36,276 bases of DNA, from NCBI GenBank assembly GCA_003166955.1, contig PMUI01000129.1:1-36276 (forward strand), given 5' to 3'. Position 1 is the stretch's first letter. The number at the start of each line of letters is the position of its first letter. A program made the position numbers and the translations under genes. This document shows positions 1 through 7,527 of this stretch, piece by piece. The DNA is from Acidobacterium sp. (lineage in GTDB: Bacteria; Acidobacteriota; Terriglobia; Terriglobales; Acidobacteriaceae). The notes under the pieces are model-generated. The model had not been told where the DNA came from. It saw only the letters and a list, made by a program, of their open reading frames with translations, and did no database searches.

Positions 1-2
1 TG

Positions 3-341
3 ACGCGCGGCGCGCTCACCACTTTTTCTATCGCCAATGACGTGGCGAAATACTTCGCCATCATTCCAGCGATGTTCGCCGGCGTCTTCCCAGTGCTGAA
101 CGCGCTCAACGTCATGCGCCTCGGTACGCCGCACTCGGCGATTCTGTCCGCGGTCATTTTCAACGCGATCATCATCATCGCGCTCATCCCGCTGGCGCTG
201 CGCGGCGTGCGCTACGAGCCCATGTCGGCGCAGGCGCTGCTGCGGCGCAACCTTATTCTCTACGGCATCGGCGGCATCATCGTGCCGTTCATCGGAATCA
301 AGATCATTGACCTGGCCATTAACGGCCTGCACCTGGCCTGA
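3..341 (+). CDS. kdpB: Potassium-transporting P-type ATPase subunit B, C-terminal end (partial)
   Basis: C-terminal 112 residues of KdpB, the catalytic subunit of the high-affinity K+ pump KdpFABC in the inner membrane. The reading frame is open from base 3 and carries the family's conserved segment around [13 protein letters not shown], followed by hydrophobic membrane helices ([19 protein letters not shown], then a second pair ending near [13 protein letters not shown]). KdpB couples ATP hydrolysis to K+ import through KdpA. The phosphorylation and nucleotide-binding domains lie upstream of the window. It ends with TGA 17 bases before kdpC, the normal kdp order, so this is the end of a kdpABC operon. 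The identification rests on the tail plus the adjacent kdpC. Confidence 0.95.
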   Translation, partial: TRGALTTFSIANDVAKYFAIIPAMFAGVFPVLNALNVMRLGTPHSAILSAVIFNAIIIIALIPLALRGVRYEPMSAQALLRRNLILYGIGGIIVPFIGIKIIDLAINGLHLA

Positions 342-357
342 GGCAAGGAGATTCATT

Positions 358-999
358 ATGGCAACCAGTTCCTACTCGCACGAAGAACGGCTCATCACCC
401 CGATTGGCAACTCACACCGCAGCACGACCCTCCGCGGCACGCTGATGATTGCGATCCGGTTCATGATCGTGACCACGATTCTGCTCGGCATCGTCTATCC
501 GCTCGTCGTCACCGGCATCGCGCAGCTCACCATGCGGGACAAGGCCAACGGCCAGCTCATCGTGCGCGACGGTCAGATCGTCGGCTCAGCGATTATCGGT
601 CAAAGCTTCACGAGCCCGCGCTACTTCCGCGGTCGGCCCTCGGCGGCCGGTACTGGATACGACGCCACCAGCTCCGGCGGCTCCAACCTCGCGCAGTCCA
701 ACAAGGCGCTCGTCACGCGCATCGATACCGACGTGGCCAACTGGCAGAAGCAGCGGCCAGAGCAGCCTGTGCCCATCGGCCTCGTCACCACATCGGCGTC
801 GGGCCTCGATCCGGACATCGCGCCGGCCGACGCGCTCTATCAGGTTCCGATGGTCGCCGCTGAGCGCCACCTGCCCGAAGCCACGGTCCGCGCGCTGGTC
901 GAGTCGCACATCCAGGGCCGCCAGCTCGGATTCCTCGGCGAACCGCGGGTCAATGTGCTCGCACTGAACCTCGCTCTCGACGACGCTACTGCGAAGTAG
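358..999 (+). CDS. kdpC: Potassium-transporting ATPase subunit C
   Basis: KdpC, the single-span accessory subunit of the KdpFABC pump. The start is ATG 358, preceded by AAGGAG at 345-350 (7-base spacing). The 213-residue product is slightly longer than the usual ~190 because of a hydrophilic N-terminal tail of about 25 residues. One membrane helix lies at about residues 34-56 (MIVTTILLGIVYPLVVTGIA); the rest is periplasmic. Family motifs: GSAIIGQSF, YFRGRPSAAG, YDATSSGGSNLAQSN, SASGLDPDI and a C-terminal GEPRVNVLALNLALD. Its last 14 bases overlap the 3' end of the convergent SGNH hydrolase gene. No kdpDE sensor genes follow in this window, so regulation cannot be read here. Confidence 0.95.
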   Translation: MATSSYSHEERLITPIGNSHRSTTLRGTLMIAIRFMIVTTILLGIVYPLVVTGIAQLTMRDKANGQLIVRDGQIVGSAIIGQSFTSPRYFRGRPSAAGTGYDATSSGGSNLAQSNKALVTRIDTDVANWQKQRPEQPVPIGLVTTSASGLDPDIAPADALYQVPMVAAERHLPEATVRALVESHIQGRQLGFLGEPRVNVLALNLALDDATAK

Positions 1000-1783
1000 C
1001 GGGCGTTGCCAGCGCCCTGTCAATCGCGGCCTGGGCCAGCGGCGCCATCACGGCAAATCCCGCGTCATTCGGATGCAGGCCGTCCGCGGTCAGCTCCGCC
1101 TTCAGCATCCGGCGCTCGTCCACCATCGCCGCAAAGTAATCCAGATATACCAGCCCATTGTCCGCGCAGTACTTCTTCAGCCAGTCATTCAGCACCAGAA
1201 TCTTCTGCGCCGGCCGCTGCAGATAGAACCGCAGCGCCGTCGGATTGTAGTTATTGATGGGCATCACCGAAGCAAACACCATCCTGATCCCGTGCACCCG
1301 CGCCAGCTCCGCCATGGTCGCGTAGCCGCCCTCAATCTGCTCCAGCGTCTCTTCGCCGGTATTGCCGGCGATGTCGTTGGTCCCGGCCAGCACCACGACG
1401 ACGGCCGGCTTCAGATCAATCACGTCCGCGCGGAACCGCACCAGCATCTGCGGAGTCGTCTGCCCGCCAATGCCGCGGTTGACGTACTTCTTCCCCGGGA
1501 ACGACTCGTCGAGCTTCCAGATATCGGTGATCGAGTCGCCGAAAAATACCACCCGCTGTTCGCCTGGGCTCGCCGCGCCCAGCTGCACATCCGCATCGTG
1601 ATAGCGCGAGAGCTGCCCGAAATCGTTCATCAGCATCGACGCGTGGCTCTCGCGGTACAACTCCAGGCTGCGCGCCGAAGCGTAGCCGTCCTGGGGCGTC
1701 GGCGACAACGAATGCCCACTTTGCGCGCGACCCGCCAGGCACGCGCCCACTGTCAACACTGCCAACATCGCCAGTTTTTTCAT
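986..1783 (-). CDS. Secreted SGNH/GDSL-type hydrolase
   Basis: 265-residue esterase/lipase-like protein of the SGNH hydrolase superfamily (the branch that includes platelet-activating-factor acetylhydrolase-like enzymes). A hydrophobic signal peptide covers about residues 1-20; cleavage near GRAQ looks more likely than lipidation, although a Cys sits at residue 15. Superfamily blocks are complete: block I FFGDSITD with nucleophile Ser84, block II Gly in RGIGGQTT (about 104-110), block III AGTND with Asn136, and block V ADGLHP with Asp234 and His237. The protein therefore looks catalytically intact and exported. The substrate (acetyl esters, carbohydrate esters or phospholipid) cannot be read from the sequence. 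It converges on kdpC with a 14-base overlap and no room for a separate terminator. Confidence 0.9.
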   Translation of the reverse strand: MKKLAMLAVLTVGACLAGRAQSGHSLSPTPQDGYASARSLELYRESHASMLMNDFGQLSRYHDADVQLGAASPGEQRVVFFGDSITDIWKLDESFPGKKYVNRGIGGQTTPQMLVRFRADVIDLKPAVVVVLAGTNDIAGNTGEETLEQIEGGYATMAELARVHGIRMVFASVMPINNYNPTALRFYLQRPAQKILVLNDWLKKYCADNGLVYLDYFAAMVDERRMLKAELTADGLHPNDAGFAVMAPLAQAAIDRALATPATSQ

Positions 1784-1935
1784 GCCAACACCCTACCACT
1801 TCCGCTACGGTCAGCCCCACCCGATCCCGAGGAGTGTGACAACTGACATGCTCCCATCCTGACAACCGGTACTGGAAGATTGCGCCCGCCTGAGCGATCC
1901 TGTTCCTGCACTCGAAGTTCAACGTGAGGCCCAGC

Positions 1936-2967
1936 ATGTCGTCGAGCACCGCCGCCACTCCAGCCATCGCGCCCATCACGCGCTTCCAGCGCAGTATCTC
2001 TGCCGCCGTCGCGCTCATCTTCACCGCGCCTCTGGTCGCAGAATTCCTGCTCGGCAATCTTCCCATCAAGATGCTGGGAGCCCTCGTCGCGCTGGCGCCG
2101 GCGTATGGCGGCGCGGCGCTGCTCATCCGCGAAGTGGCTCGTCGAACGGGCCGCGGCTGGCCCAGCATCCTGATGCTCGGAGCGGCCTACACGCTCATCG
2201 GAGAAGGCTTCGTCACGCAGTCCCTCTTCAATCCCGACTACCTCAAAATGCACATGCATCTGCTCGATCACGCGTGGATCCCGGCGCTCCACATCGGCGC
2301 ATGGTGGACGCTCTTCATGTTCAACCTCCATACCTTCTGGAGCATGTCTGTCTCCATCGCTCTCGTCGAGGCTCTCGTGCCCGCGCGTGCTGAGCAGCCC
2401 TGGCTTGGCCGCATCGGTGATTCTGTCGTTGCTCTGCTCTTCCTTGCGGGATGCGCCGCCTGCACCGCCATCACCCTCAAGGGCGACCGCTTCGTCGCCT
2501 CGCCGATGCAGTTCGTCTGCGCTGGACTCGGCTGCCTCGCGCTTATCGTCGTCGCATTCCTGCTCCCGCGCCGACAGCCGCGCATCGCCGCGGGCGCTAC
2601 GCCATCCCCGTGGATCACAGGCGGCGTTGCTCTTTTGCTCGGCCTGGGCGTGCTCTTTACGCTCCCTGCCTGGAACTGGGGTGCCGTAGCGGCGATCCTC
2701 GGCATCGATCTGGCGTTCCTGCTTTTCGTCCGCGTGCTCTCGAAGCGCATCGCCTGGACTGCGCTGCACACTTTCTCGCTCGGCGCAGGGGGTGCGCTCG
2801 CCTATGGCCTGCACGCGTTCATCGGGCGGTCTGTCTTCGGAGCCGGCTTCGCCGCCCGCGTCGGCAACGCGATCTTCCTCGCTGCGGCCCTCGCGGTCAT
2901 CGCCGCTGGCGCCCGCCGCACGGCTCGCTCCCTCGCGACGACAGCAGCCCAGCCCATCGTGCAATAA
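1936..2967 (+). CDS. Uncharacterised multi-pass membrane protein
   Basis: 343-residue integral membrane protein with about 9-10 hydrophobic segments. I chose ATG 1936 over the in-frame GTG at 1924 because the GAGG at 1926-1929 then serves as the ribosome-binding site (6-base spacing). The conserved-looking part is near the N-terminus: PAYGGAALLIREVARRTGRG followed by GWPSILMLGAAY, GEGFVTQSLFNPDY and a His/Trp-rich loop. I recall similar blocks in unnamed membrane proteins of acidobacteria and actinobacteria, but know no function. It stands alone between two minus-strand genes. No transporter signature or catalytic motif is visible. Confidence 0.8.
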   Translation: MSSSTAATPAIAPITRFQRSISAAVALIFTAPLVAEFLLGNLPIKMLGALVALAPAYGGAALLIREVARRTGRGWPSILMLGAAYTLIGEGFVTQSLFNPDYLKMHMHLLDHAWIPALHIGAWWTLFMFNLHTFWSMSVSIALVEALVPARAEQPWLGRIGDSVVALLFLAGCAACTAITLKGDRFVASPMQFVCAGLGCLALIVVAFLLPRRQPRIAAGATPSPWITGGVALLLGLGVLFTLPAWNWGAVAAILGIDLAFLLFVRVLSKRIAWTALHTFSLGAGGALAYGLHAFIGRSVFGAGFAARVGNAIFLAAALAVIAAGARRTARSLATTAAQPIVQ

Positions 2968-3021
2968 GTCGCCAGAGAAATCCAAAGGGGAGCAGCCCAA
3001 GCCGCTCCCCTTCGCCTTTCT

Positions 3022-3056
3022 GTTCCCTGTTCCCTACTGCCTATTCCCTGCCTCTA
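3022..3056. repeat. Heptanucleotide tandem repeat, RTTCCCT type (locus A)
   Basis: Five 7-base units in register: GTTCCCT, GTTCCCT, ACTGCCT, ATTCCCT, GCCTCTA. The last unit contains the TAG stop codon of the minus-strand MenC-like gene (complement of 3054-3056). Similar arrays occur at 12462, 16414, 18036 and 26944. Confidence 0.75.
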
Positions 3057-4178
3057 GGCCACCATCTCCAGAGCGCGAATCTGCTCCTCGCGCACGGTCA
3101 GCTTCTCCACCAGATCGGTCCGCACCTCGAAGCCCCGCCCCGGCAAATCCGGCACCGCAATCTCGCCTGTGCTAGAAACCACCACCTCCGGCTCGATGAT
3201 GTCTTCCTTCCAGTAGCGCTTCGACGCCGAAACATCGCCCGGCAGTGTGAAGTTATCGAGCGACGACAGCGCGATGTTGTGCGCGCGGCCGATGCCCGTC
3301 TCCAGCATGCCGCCGCACCAGACCGGCACGCCACGCTCCTGCGCCGCGTTGTGTACCGCGATCGCCTCGCTGAAGCCGCCCACGCGCCCGCACTTGATAT
3401 TGATAATCCGGCACGACTCCATCTCGATCGCCGCCAGCGCATCCCGCCGGTTGCGAATCGACTCATCCAGACAAATGGGCGTATTCAGCCGCTTCTGCAG
3501 CATGGAATGGAAGTAGAAATCATCCGCCCACAGCGGCTGTTCGATCATGAGCAAATTGAATTCGTCAAACGTCACGATGTGATCCGAATCGTTCAGCCGG
3601 TACGCAGAGTTCGCGTCCACGCTCAGCTGAATCTCCGGCCACCGGTTCCGCACCGCCTCCAGCACGTCCACATCCCAACCCGGTTTGCACTTCAGCTTGA
3701 TCCGCTGATAGCCGGCCGCCACTTCCGTCTCCACCTCGGCCAGCAGCTCCGCCGGCGTCGGCTGGATTCCGATCGAAACCCCGCAGTCGATGGTCTCCCG
3801 CGTCCCTCCGAGCAGCTCCGCCAGAGGAATGCGCCGCATCTGCGCCTCGAGATCCCACACCGCGTTTTCCAGTGCGGCCTTCGCCATCCGGTGCCCGCGC
3901 ACATGGCGGAAAATCCCTGGGCACTTGCCGCCGTGCTCCGGATCGGCGCTCGCCAGCAGCGGCGCCAGCTCCTGCTGCATCACCAGCCACGCCGTGTCGA
4001 TGGTCTCATCGGAGAAAAACGGATGCTCCCCGGCGACACACTCCCCCCAGCCGCTCAGGCCTTCGCCACGCAGCTCCACGAGCAGGATGCGCCGATCCTT
4101 TGTGGTTCCAAAACTGGTTTGAAATGGTTTAACGAGGGGAAGGCGTAGTTCGCGCAGGAAGATGGCATCTATTCTCAT
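3054..4178 (-). CDS. menC: MenC-family o-succinylbenzoate synthase / N-acylamino-acid racemase
   Basis: 374-residue enolase-superfamily enzyme of the MenC type-2 / N-succinylamino-acid racemase group. The active site is complete: acid/base lysines in the KLK motif (Lys161, Lys163), metal ligands Asp188 (in VDANSAY), Glu213 (in IEQPL) and Asp238 (in CLDES), and Lys262 in IKCGRVGG. The positions almost match those known for the Amycolatopsis racemase. Either activity is possible: dehydration to o-succinylbenzoate for menaquinone, or racemisation of N-succinylamino acids. No other men gene is in the window. The start overlaps the stop of an upstream GNAT gene by ATGA (4175-4178), which favours the racemase role, because GNAT–NSAR pairs are known from a D- to L-amino-acid pathway in Geobacillus. 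The gene name is therefore provisional. Confidence 0.9.
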   Translation of the reverse strand: MRIDAIFLRELRLPLVKPFQTSFGTTKDRRILLVELRGEGLSGWGECVAGEHPFFSDETIDTAWLVMQQELAPLLASADPEHGGKCPGIFRHVRGHRMAKAALENAVWDLEAQMRRIPLAELLGGTRETIDCGVSIGIQPTPAELLAEVETEVAAGYQRIKLKCKPGWDVDVLEAVRNRWPEIQLSVDANSAYRLNDSDHIVTFDEFNLLMIEQPLWADDFYFHSMLQKRLNTPICLDESIRNRRDALAAIEMESCRIINIKCGRVGGFSEAIAVHNAAQERGVPVWCGGMLETGIGRAHNIALSSLDNFTLPGDVSASKRYWKEDIIEPEVVVSSTGEIAVPDLPGRGFEVRTDLVEKLTVREEQIRALEMVA

Positions 4179-4981
4179 AGAGCTCCAGAGTTTTCCAGTC
4201 TTGCGAGTTCGAAAGCGCCGTTACCTTCTGAATCTACCCGGAACCCCACGACCGCCAGCCCGCGAGCAAAGGCATCCAGAAAGCGGTGGCGATTCTCAGC
4301 CTGCACCGCCATCGCGCTGGAGACACCCGTAGCTGAAGCTTTCCATTCGCTCACAGCTTTCGGGACCAAGATTGTCTCCTGAATTTCCGGCGGTGTGTAT
4401 GGGGACCCGTTGAGAATGGCCTTCACACGTTCCGTATCCATCCACCACTCCGCGTGGAGACGGTCGGTGGGAAGCCCACCCTGCAGACGAGATGAGGATA
4501 CACCATAAAAATTTGGTGTATAGGATCGGATGATCGCCCCGAGCCTGTGGATATTGAGAAAAGCGTTTTTGATCTCCAGCGGATCGAAGGTCCACTCCAT
4601 TAAAGTAATGCCTCGACTCAGAGCCTCATCTCGCTGATACAGCTTTAGCTTGCGGCCAATGCCGGCGTTGCGATACTCCGGCTTCACGGCCAGCATATGC
4701 GAGTGGAGATAGGGGGTCGGTGCCTGGCCTGGGGCCTTCGGGGCCTTCACGCCAGGTAGCGACATGGCGAAACCCACCATCTCCTGGCCCTCGAATGCCC
4801 CGATCACCTGGCCCCCGATCCGCTGCGCCACGATAAACATCCGCTGCGGGATCACATCGCCGTCGTTGTAGCCCCAGGTCTCGATCTGCAGCCGCACGCA
4901 CGCTTCCAGTTCGTCGAAGCCCCGGCACTCCCGCAGAACTACCTGGGTTCCGGCCGGGGTCTGAACAGTCGTCGGGGTCAT
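4175..4981 (-). CDS. GNAT-family acyltransferase (COG3375 type)
   Basis: 268-residue GNAT acyltransferase. The start at 4981 is chosen because its ATG overlaps the mazG stop (ATGA, 4978-4981). The acetyl-CoA-binding motif A is HMLAVKPEYRNAGIGRKLK, with the pyrophosphate loop Arg104-x-x-Gly107-x-Gly109. The block FDPLEIKNAFLNIHRLGA (132-149) followed by YTPNFYG is typical of the COG3375 branch. A C-terminal domain of about 90 residues follows the GNAT core. Its stop overlaps the start of the MenC/NSAR-like gene by ATGA, so the two are translationally coupled. By analogy with the Geobacillus D-amino-acid N-succinyltransferase/NSAR pair, it may acylate amino acids that the downstream enzyme racemises. 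This is inference, and no desuccinylase gene is seen here. Confidence 0.85.
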   Translation of the reverse strand: MTPTTVQTPAGTQVVLRECRGFDELEACVRLQIETWGYNDGDVIPQRMFIVAQRIGGQVIGAFEGQEMVGFAMSLPGVKAPKAPGQAPTPYLHSHMLAVKPEYRNAGIGRKLKLYQRDEALSRGITLMEWTFDPLEIKNAFLNIHRLGAIIRSYTPNFYGVSSSRLQGGLPTDRLHAEWWMDTERVKAILNGSPYTPPEIQETILVPKAVSEWKASATGVSSAMAVQAENRHRFLDAFARGLAVVGFRVDSEGNGAFELARLENSGAL

Positions 4982-5904
4982 CGCCGCATCCCCGCTTCGG
5001 ACTGTTTGCTGCGGACCCACAGCTCTTCCAACTCGACCGAGGAAAGGTCCTCCAGCGGCCGCTCCGTTGCCGCTTCCATCTGTGCAAATCTCCTTCGGAA
5101 CTTGGCGTTTGCGTCGCGGAGGGCCAACTCTGGATCGGTCTTCAAGTGGCGCGCGAGGTTAGCCGCCGTAAACAGCAGATCGCCAAGCTCTTCGCTGGAT
5201 GATTCTTGGTCGCCTCGAACCAGCTCGGATTCGAGTTCTCCACACTCTTCCCTCAGCTTTTCCACAACCCCCCGGATGTCGGGCCAGTCGAACCCAGCCT
5301 TCGCCGCCTTCGATCCGATCTCGCCCGCTTCGCTCAGCGCCGGCATCGCCCGCGAAACGGAATCGAGCCGCCCCGCGCCCTCGGTCCGCGGCTTCTTCTC
5401 GAGCTTCTTGATCTCCTCCCAGTTGCGCAGCACCTCCTGCGCGCCGATGCCACCCGTCTCAAGGCCCTCGGCTCGATTCCCCGCCGCCGCCGATGCCTCC
5501 TCGCCAAAGACGTGCGGATGCCGCCGGATCAGTTTGCGATTCAGCCCGGTGATTACGTCGGCAATGCCAAAGTGCCCAGCCTCCTCGGCCATCTCCGCGT
5601 AGAAAAGGACCTGCAGCAGCAGGTCGCCCAACTCGTCGGCCAGGTCCGCCCAGTGCTCCCGCTCGATCGCGTCCAGCACCTCGTAGGTTTCTTCCAGCGT
5701 GTATTTCCGGATCGACGCAAACGTCTGCTCCCGATCCCACGGACACCCGCCCGGCGCCCGCAGCCGCGCCATGATCGCCACCGCCTCGGCAAACAACTTG
5801 CCGGCTCGCGCGTCGGCCCGTGTGTCGGACCGGGAGTCGGGGCGCAAATCTTCCCCGCGCTCAGGAACGGCGCTGGCGGAAGCTGCGTCCTTTTCAGGGG
5901 GCAT
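4978..5904 (-). CDS. mazG: Nucleoside triphosphate pyrophosphohydrolase MazG
   Basis: 308-residue, two-domain MazG. It hydrolyses NTPs/dNTPs to NMP plus pyrophosphate in the cytosol, clearing non-canonical nucleotides and, in E. coli, affecting (p)ppGpp-linked cell death. Domain 1: GGCPWDREQTFASIRKYTLE, then Glu71/Glu72 (EETYEVLDAI) and ELGD (91-94) supply the Mg2+ ligands. Domain 2: EECGELE (219-225) and EELGDLLF (239-246). An extra hydrophilic tail of about 35 residues precedes domain 1, so the true start may be internal. It is first in a tight operon with the GNAT and MenC-like genes. It is unrelated to the ParDE-like pair just upstream despite MazG's historical link to mazEF. Confidence 0.95.
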   Translation of the reverse strand: MPPEKDAASASAVPERGEDLRPDSRSDTRADARAGKLFAEAVAIMARLRAPGGCPWDREQTFASIRKYTLEETYEVLDAIEREHWADLADELGDLLLQVLFYAEMAEEAGHFGIADVITGLNRKLIRRHPHVFGEEASAAAGNRAEGLETGGIGAQEVLRNWEEIKKLEKKPRTEGAGRLDSVSRAMPALSEAGEIGSKAAKAGFDWPDIRGVVEKLREECGELESELVRGDQESSSEELGDLLFTAANLARHLKTDPELALRDANAKFRRRFAQMEAATERPLEDLSSVELEELWVRSKQSEAGMRR

Positions 5905-5942
5905 AACCTTACTTTACAACGATGACTCGATCGCAAACGGAC

Positions 5943-6259
5943 TCAACCGATTCGGCCTGACAGGACGTCGGCCACGTCGCGACCAGCATGCAGAACCGAG
6001 ATCACCTGGAGCGGCTTTGTCTCTGGACGATAGATGACCAGCCACGAATGTACGGCAAAGAACCTTACCGGCTCATCGGTAAGATCTCTGCGAAAATGCC
6101 CTAACCCAGGATTCTTTGCGAGCAATGCGATATTGCGATATTTTGTCGGATCAAAGCTTCCACGCGGTCAGCGACCTCGCTGCTGGCCTCGATTCTCAGG
6201 TACCGCCATATCTGAAAAAGATCGGACGCTGCTTCCGGCGCAAGGACATAGGCCTTCAT
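5943..6259 (-). pseudogene. parE: ParE-type toxin, frameshifted by an 8-bp tandem duplication
   Basis: RelE/ParE-superfamily toxin following its antitoxin with an ATGA overlap (6256-6259). Translation from 6259 gives MKAYVLAPEAASDLFQIWRY and continues to VEALIRQNIA, then runs out of frame to a TAG at about 6102. The rest of the family (LLAKNPGLGHFRRDL, DEPVRFF, VIYRPETKPLQ, VLHAGRDV) lies in another frame and stops at 5943. The junction is an exact tandem pair of the octamer TGCGATAT (6126-6133, 6134-6141). Removing one copy rejoins the frames as ...RQNIALLAKNPG..., giving a normal ~100-residue ParE. The gene is therefore a recently broken, or possibly reversibly switched, toxin. Confidence 0.9.
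6126..6141. repeat. Exact 8-bp tandem duplication inside parE
   Basis: Two adjacent copies of TGCGATAT. Eight is not a multiple of three, and deleting one copy restores the ParE reading frame exactly, so this duplication is the inactivating lesion. Confidence 0.9.
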
Positions 6260-6513
6260 TCAGCAGCGTCTTTTAGCTTTGCCAGATAAGCATCGAGTTG
6301 TTCTTCCGGAATCCCCTCGCCGCGGTCCAGTTGCTCAATTCCGCGTCGGATTTTAGCGTTGATGAAATTCCGTTGCTCCTGCAGCCAGCGATCCTGCCCC
6401 TCCTGGGTGTCCAGCAGGCGAGCCAGGACCTCCTCCGTACTTCCGGCTCCGGTTGCTTCTACCTGGCGACGAAGGCGTGCTTCAAGATTCGCGTCACGGA
6501 TTTCGATATTCAT
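6256..6513 (-). CDS. parD: ParD-like antitoxin
   Basis: 85-residue antitoxin. The N-terminal part (MNIEIRDANLEARLRRQVEA) resembles a short ribbon-helix-helix DNA-binding domain that would autorepress the operon; the acidic C-terminal part (residues ~45-85, ending YLAKLKDAAE) would wrap the toxin. AGGAG lies 7 bases before the ATG. It overlaps the parE reading frame by ATGA, so toxin translation would be coupled to it. The antitoxin reads as intact although its toxin is frameshifted. It is divergent from the prepilin peptidase gene; the 62-base gap (6514-6575) must hold both promoters, and I see no clear -35/-10 there. Confidence 0.85.
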   Translation of the reverse strand: MNIEIRDANLEARLRRQVEATGAGSTEEVLARLLDTQEGQDRWLQEQRNFINAKIRRGIEQLDRGEGIPEEQLDAYLAKLKDAAE

Positions 6514-6575
6514 CGGCGCTCTCCTGGGGTTCCTGGTCCGACGTTCATATTCTACAGTTGTAGCGGAGCCAACTC

Positions 6576-7472
6576 CTGACCCTGCTCGTCGCCATCTCCG
6601 CCGTCCTCTTCGGCCTTGCCTTCGGCAGCTTCCTCAACGTCTGCATCTCGCGCCTGCCGCGTCACGAATCGATCGTCCGCCCGCGCTCGCGTTGCCCCCG
6701 CTGCGGCGCAGCCATCGGCACCCTCGACAACATCCCGATCCTGAGCTGGATTCTTCTTCACGGCCGCTGCCGTCACTGCCATCAGCCCATCGCCTGGCGC
6801 TATCCGGCCGTTGAACTCGCCACCGCCGCGCTGTTCTTGCTCAGTTATCTGCGCTTCGGTTTGACTGTGACCGGTATTGGCACGGCGATTCTCTGCTTTC
6901 TGCTCCTCGGTCTCGCCGTGATGGATGCCGAAACCATGCGGCTGCCCGATGCCTTTACCCTCCTCGGCATCGTGCTGGGAATTCTCTACTCCGGAATTTC
7001 CTTAGCGTTCTTCGATGTATTTCCGGGCGCACTCATTCTGCCGTGGGGAATCGGAATCATCGGCGTTCACTCTCCTGGACACGCCGCGGACCCACTGTTC
7101 TGGCGGCTGTTGTTGGCTGGAATAATCGCTTCGGCCATCTGGGCCATCCTCGCCGCCCTGCTGCTGCTCCTGATCCGCTGGCTGTACTTCCTGGTCCGTC
7201 GCCAGGAAGGCCTTGGCATGGGCGACGTCAAACTCCTCGCCATGATCGCCGCCTGGCTTGGGCCCGCACCCACCATCCTTACTCTGCTCCTGGGGGCCCT
7301 CGCCACCGCGCTTTTCGGCATCCTCGCCGTCGTCCTCTCGCGCGGCAAGCGCCCCTTCCTGACCACCCGCCTTCCCCTGGGATCCTTCCTCTGCGCCGCC
7401 GCGATCTACACCATCTTTGCCGGCGATCCGATCCTCGCGTGGTACATGCACTTCTATGGCATCGGCAATTGA
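6576..7472 (+). CDS. Prepilin peptidase (type IV leader peptidase), apparent CTG start
   Basis: About 298-residue inner-membrane aspartic protease of the type IV prepilin peptidase family, which cleaves and N-methylates type IV pilins and type II secretion pseudopilins. Visible parts: N-terminal FGSFLNVCISRLPRHESI; a zinc-binding domain with two CxxC pairs (Cys40/43, Cys65/68); catalytic Asp117 in VMDAETMRLPD; catalytic Asp217 in GLGMGDVKL; about seven membrane helices. The frame is closed by TAG at 6561 and contains no ATG, GTG or TTG until 6837, which would delete the N-terminal domain. The CTG at 6576, seven bases after GGAG (6565-6568), is the best start. A base error creating the start loss is the alternative. 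No pilin genes are adjacent. Confidence 0.88.
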   Translation: MTLLVAISAVLFGLAFGSFLNVCISRLPRHESIVRPRSRCPRCGAAIGTLDNIPILSWILLHGRCRHCHQPIAWRYPAVELATAALFLLSYLRFGLTVTGIGTAILCFLLLGLAVMDAETMRLPDAFTLLGIVLGILYSGISLAFFDVFPGALILPWGIGIIGVHSPGHAADPLFWRLLLAGIIASAIWAILAALLLLLIRWLYFLVRRQEGLGMGDVKLLAMIAAWLGPAPTILTLLLGALATALFGILAVVLSRGKRPFLTTRLPLGSFLCAAAIYTIFAGDPILAWYMHFYGIGN

Positions 7473-7527
7473 ACACCGGAACCATGATTTTCTATGTGTA
7501 CTCTGTGCTCTCCGCGGTGAAGGGTTC

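Noticed and set aside
2451-4148. A 565-codon open frame on the plus strand
   Set aside because: It runs antisense to the MenC-like gene and through the membrane-protein gene in a shifted frame; its Arg/His-rich composition is typical of GC-rich shadow frames.
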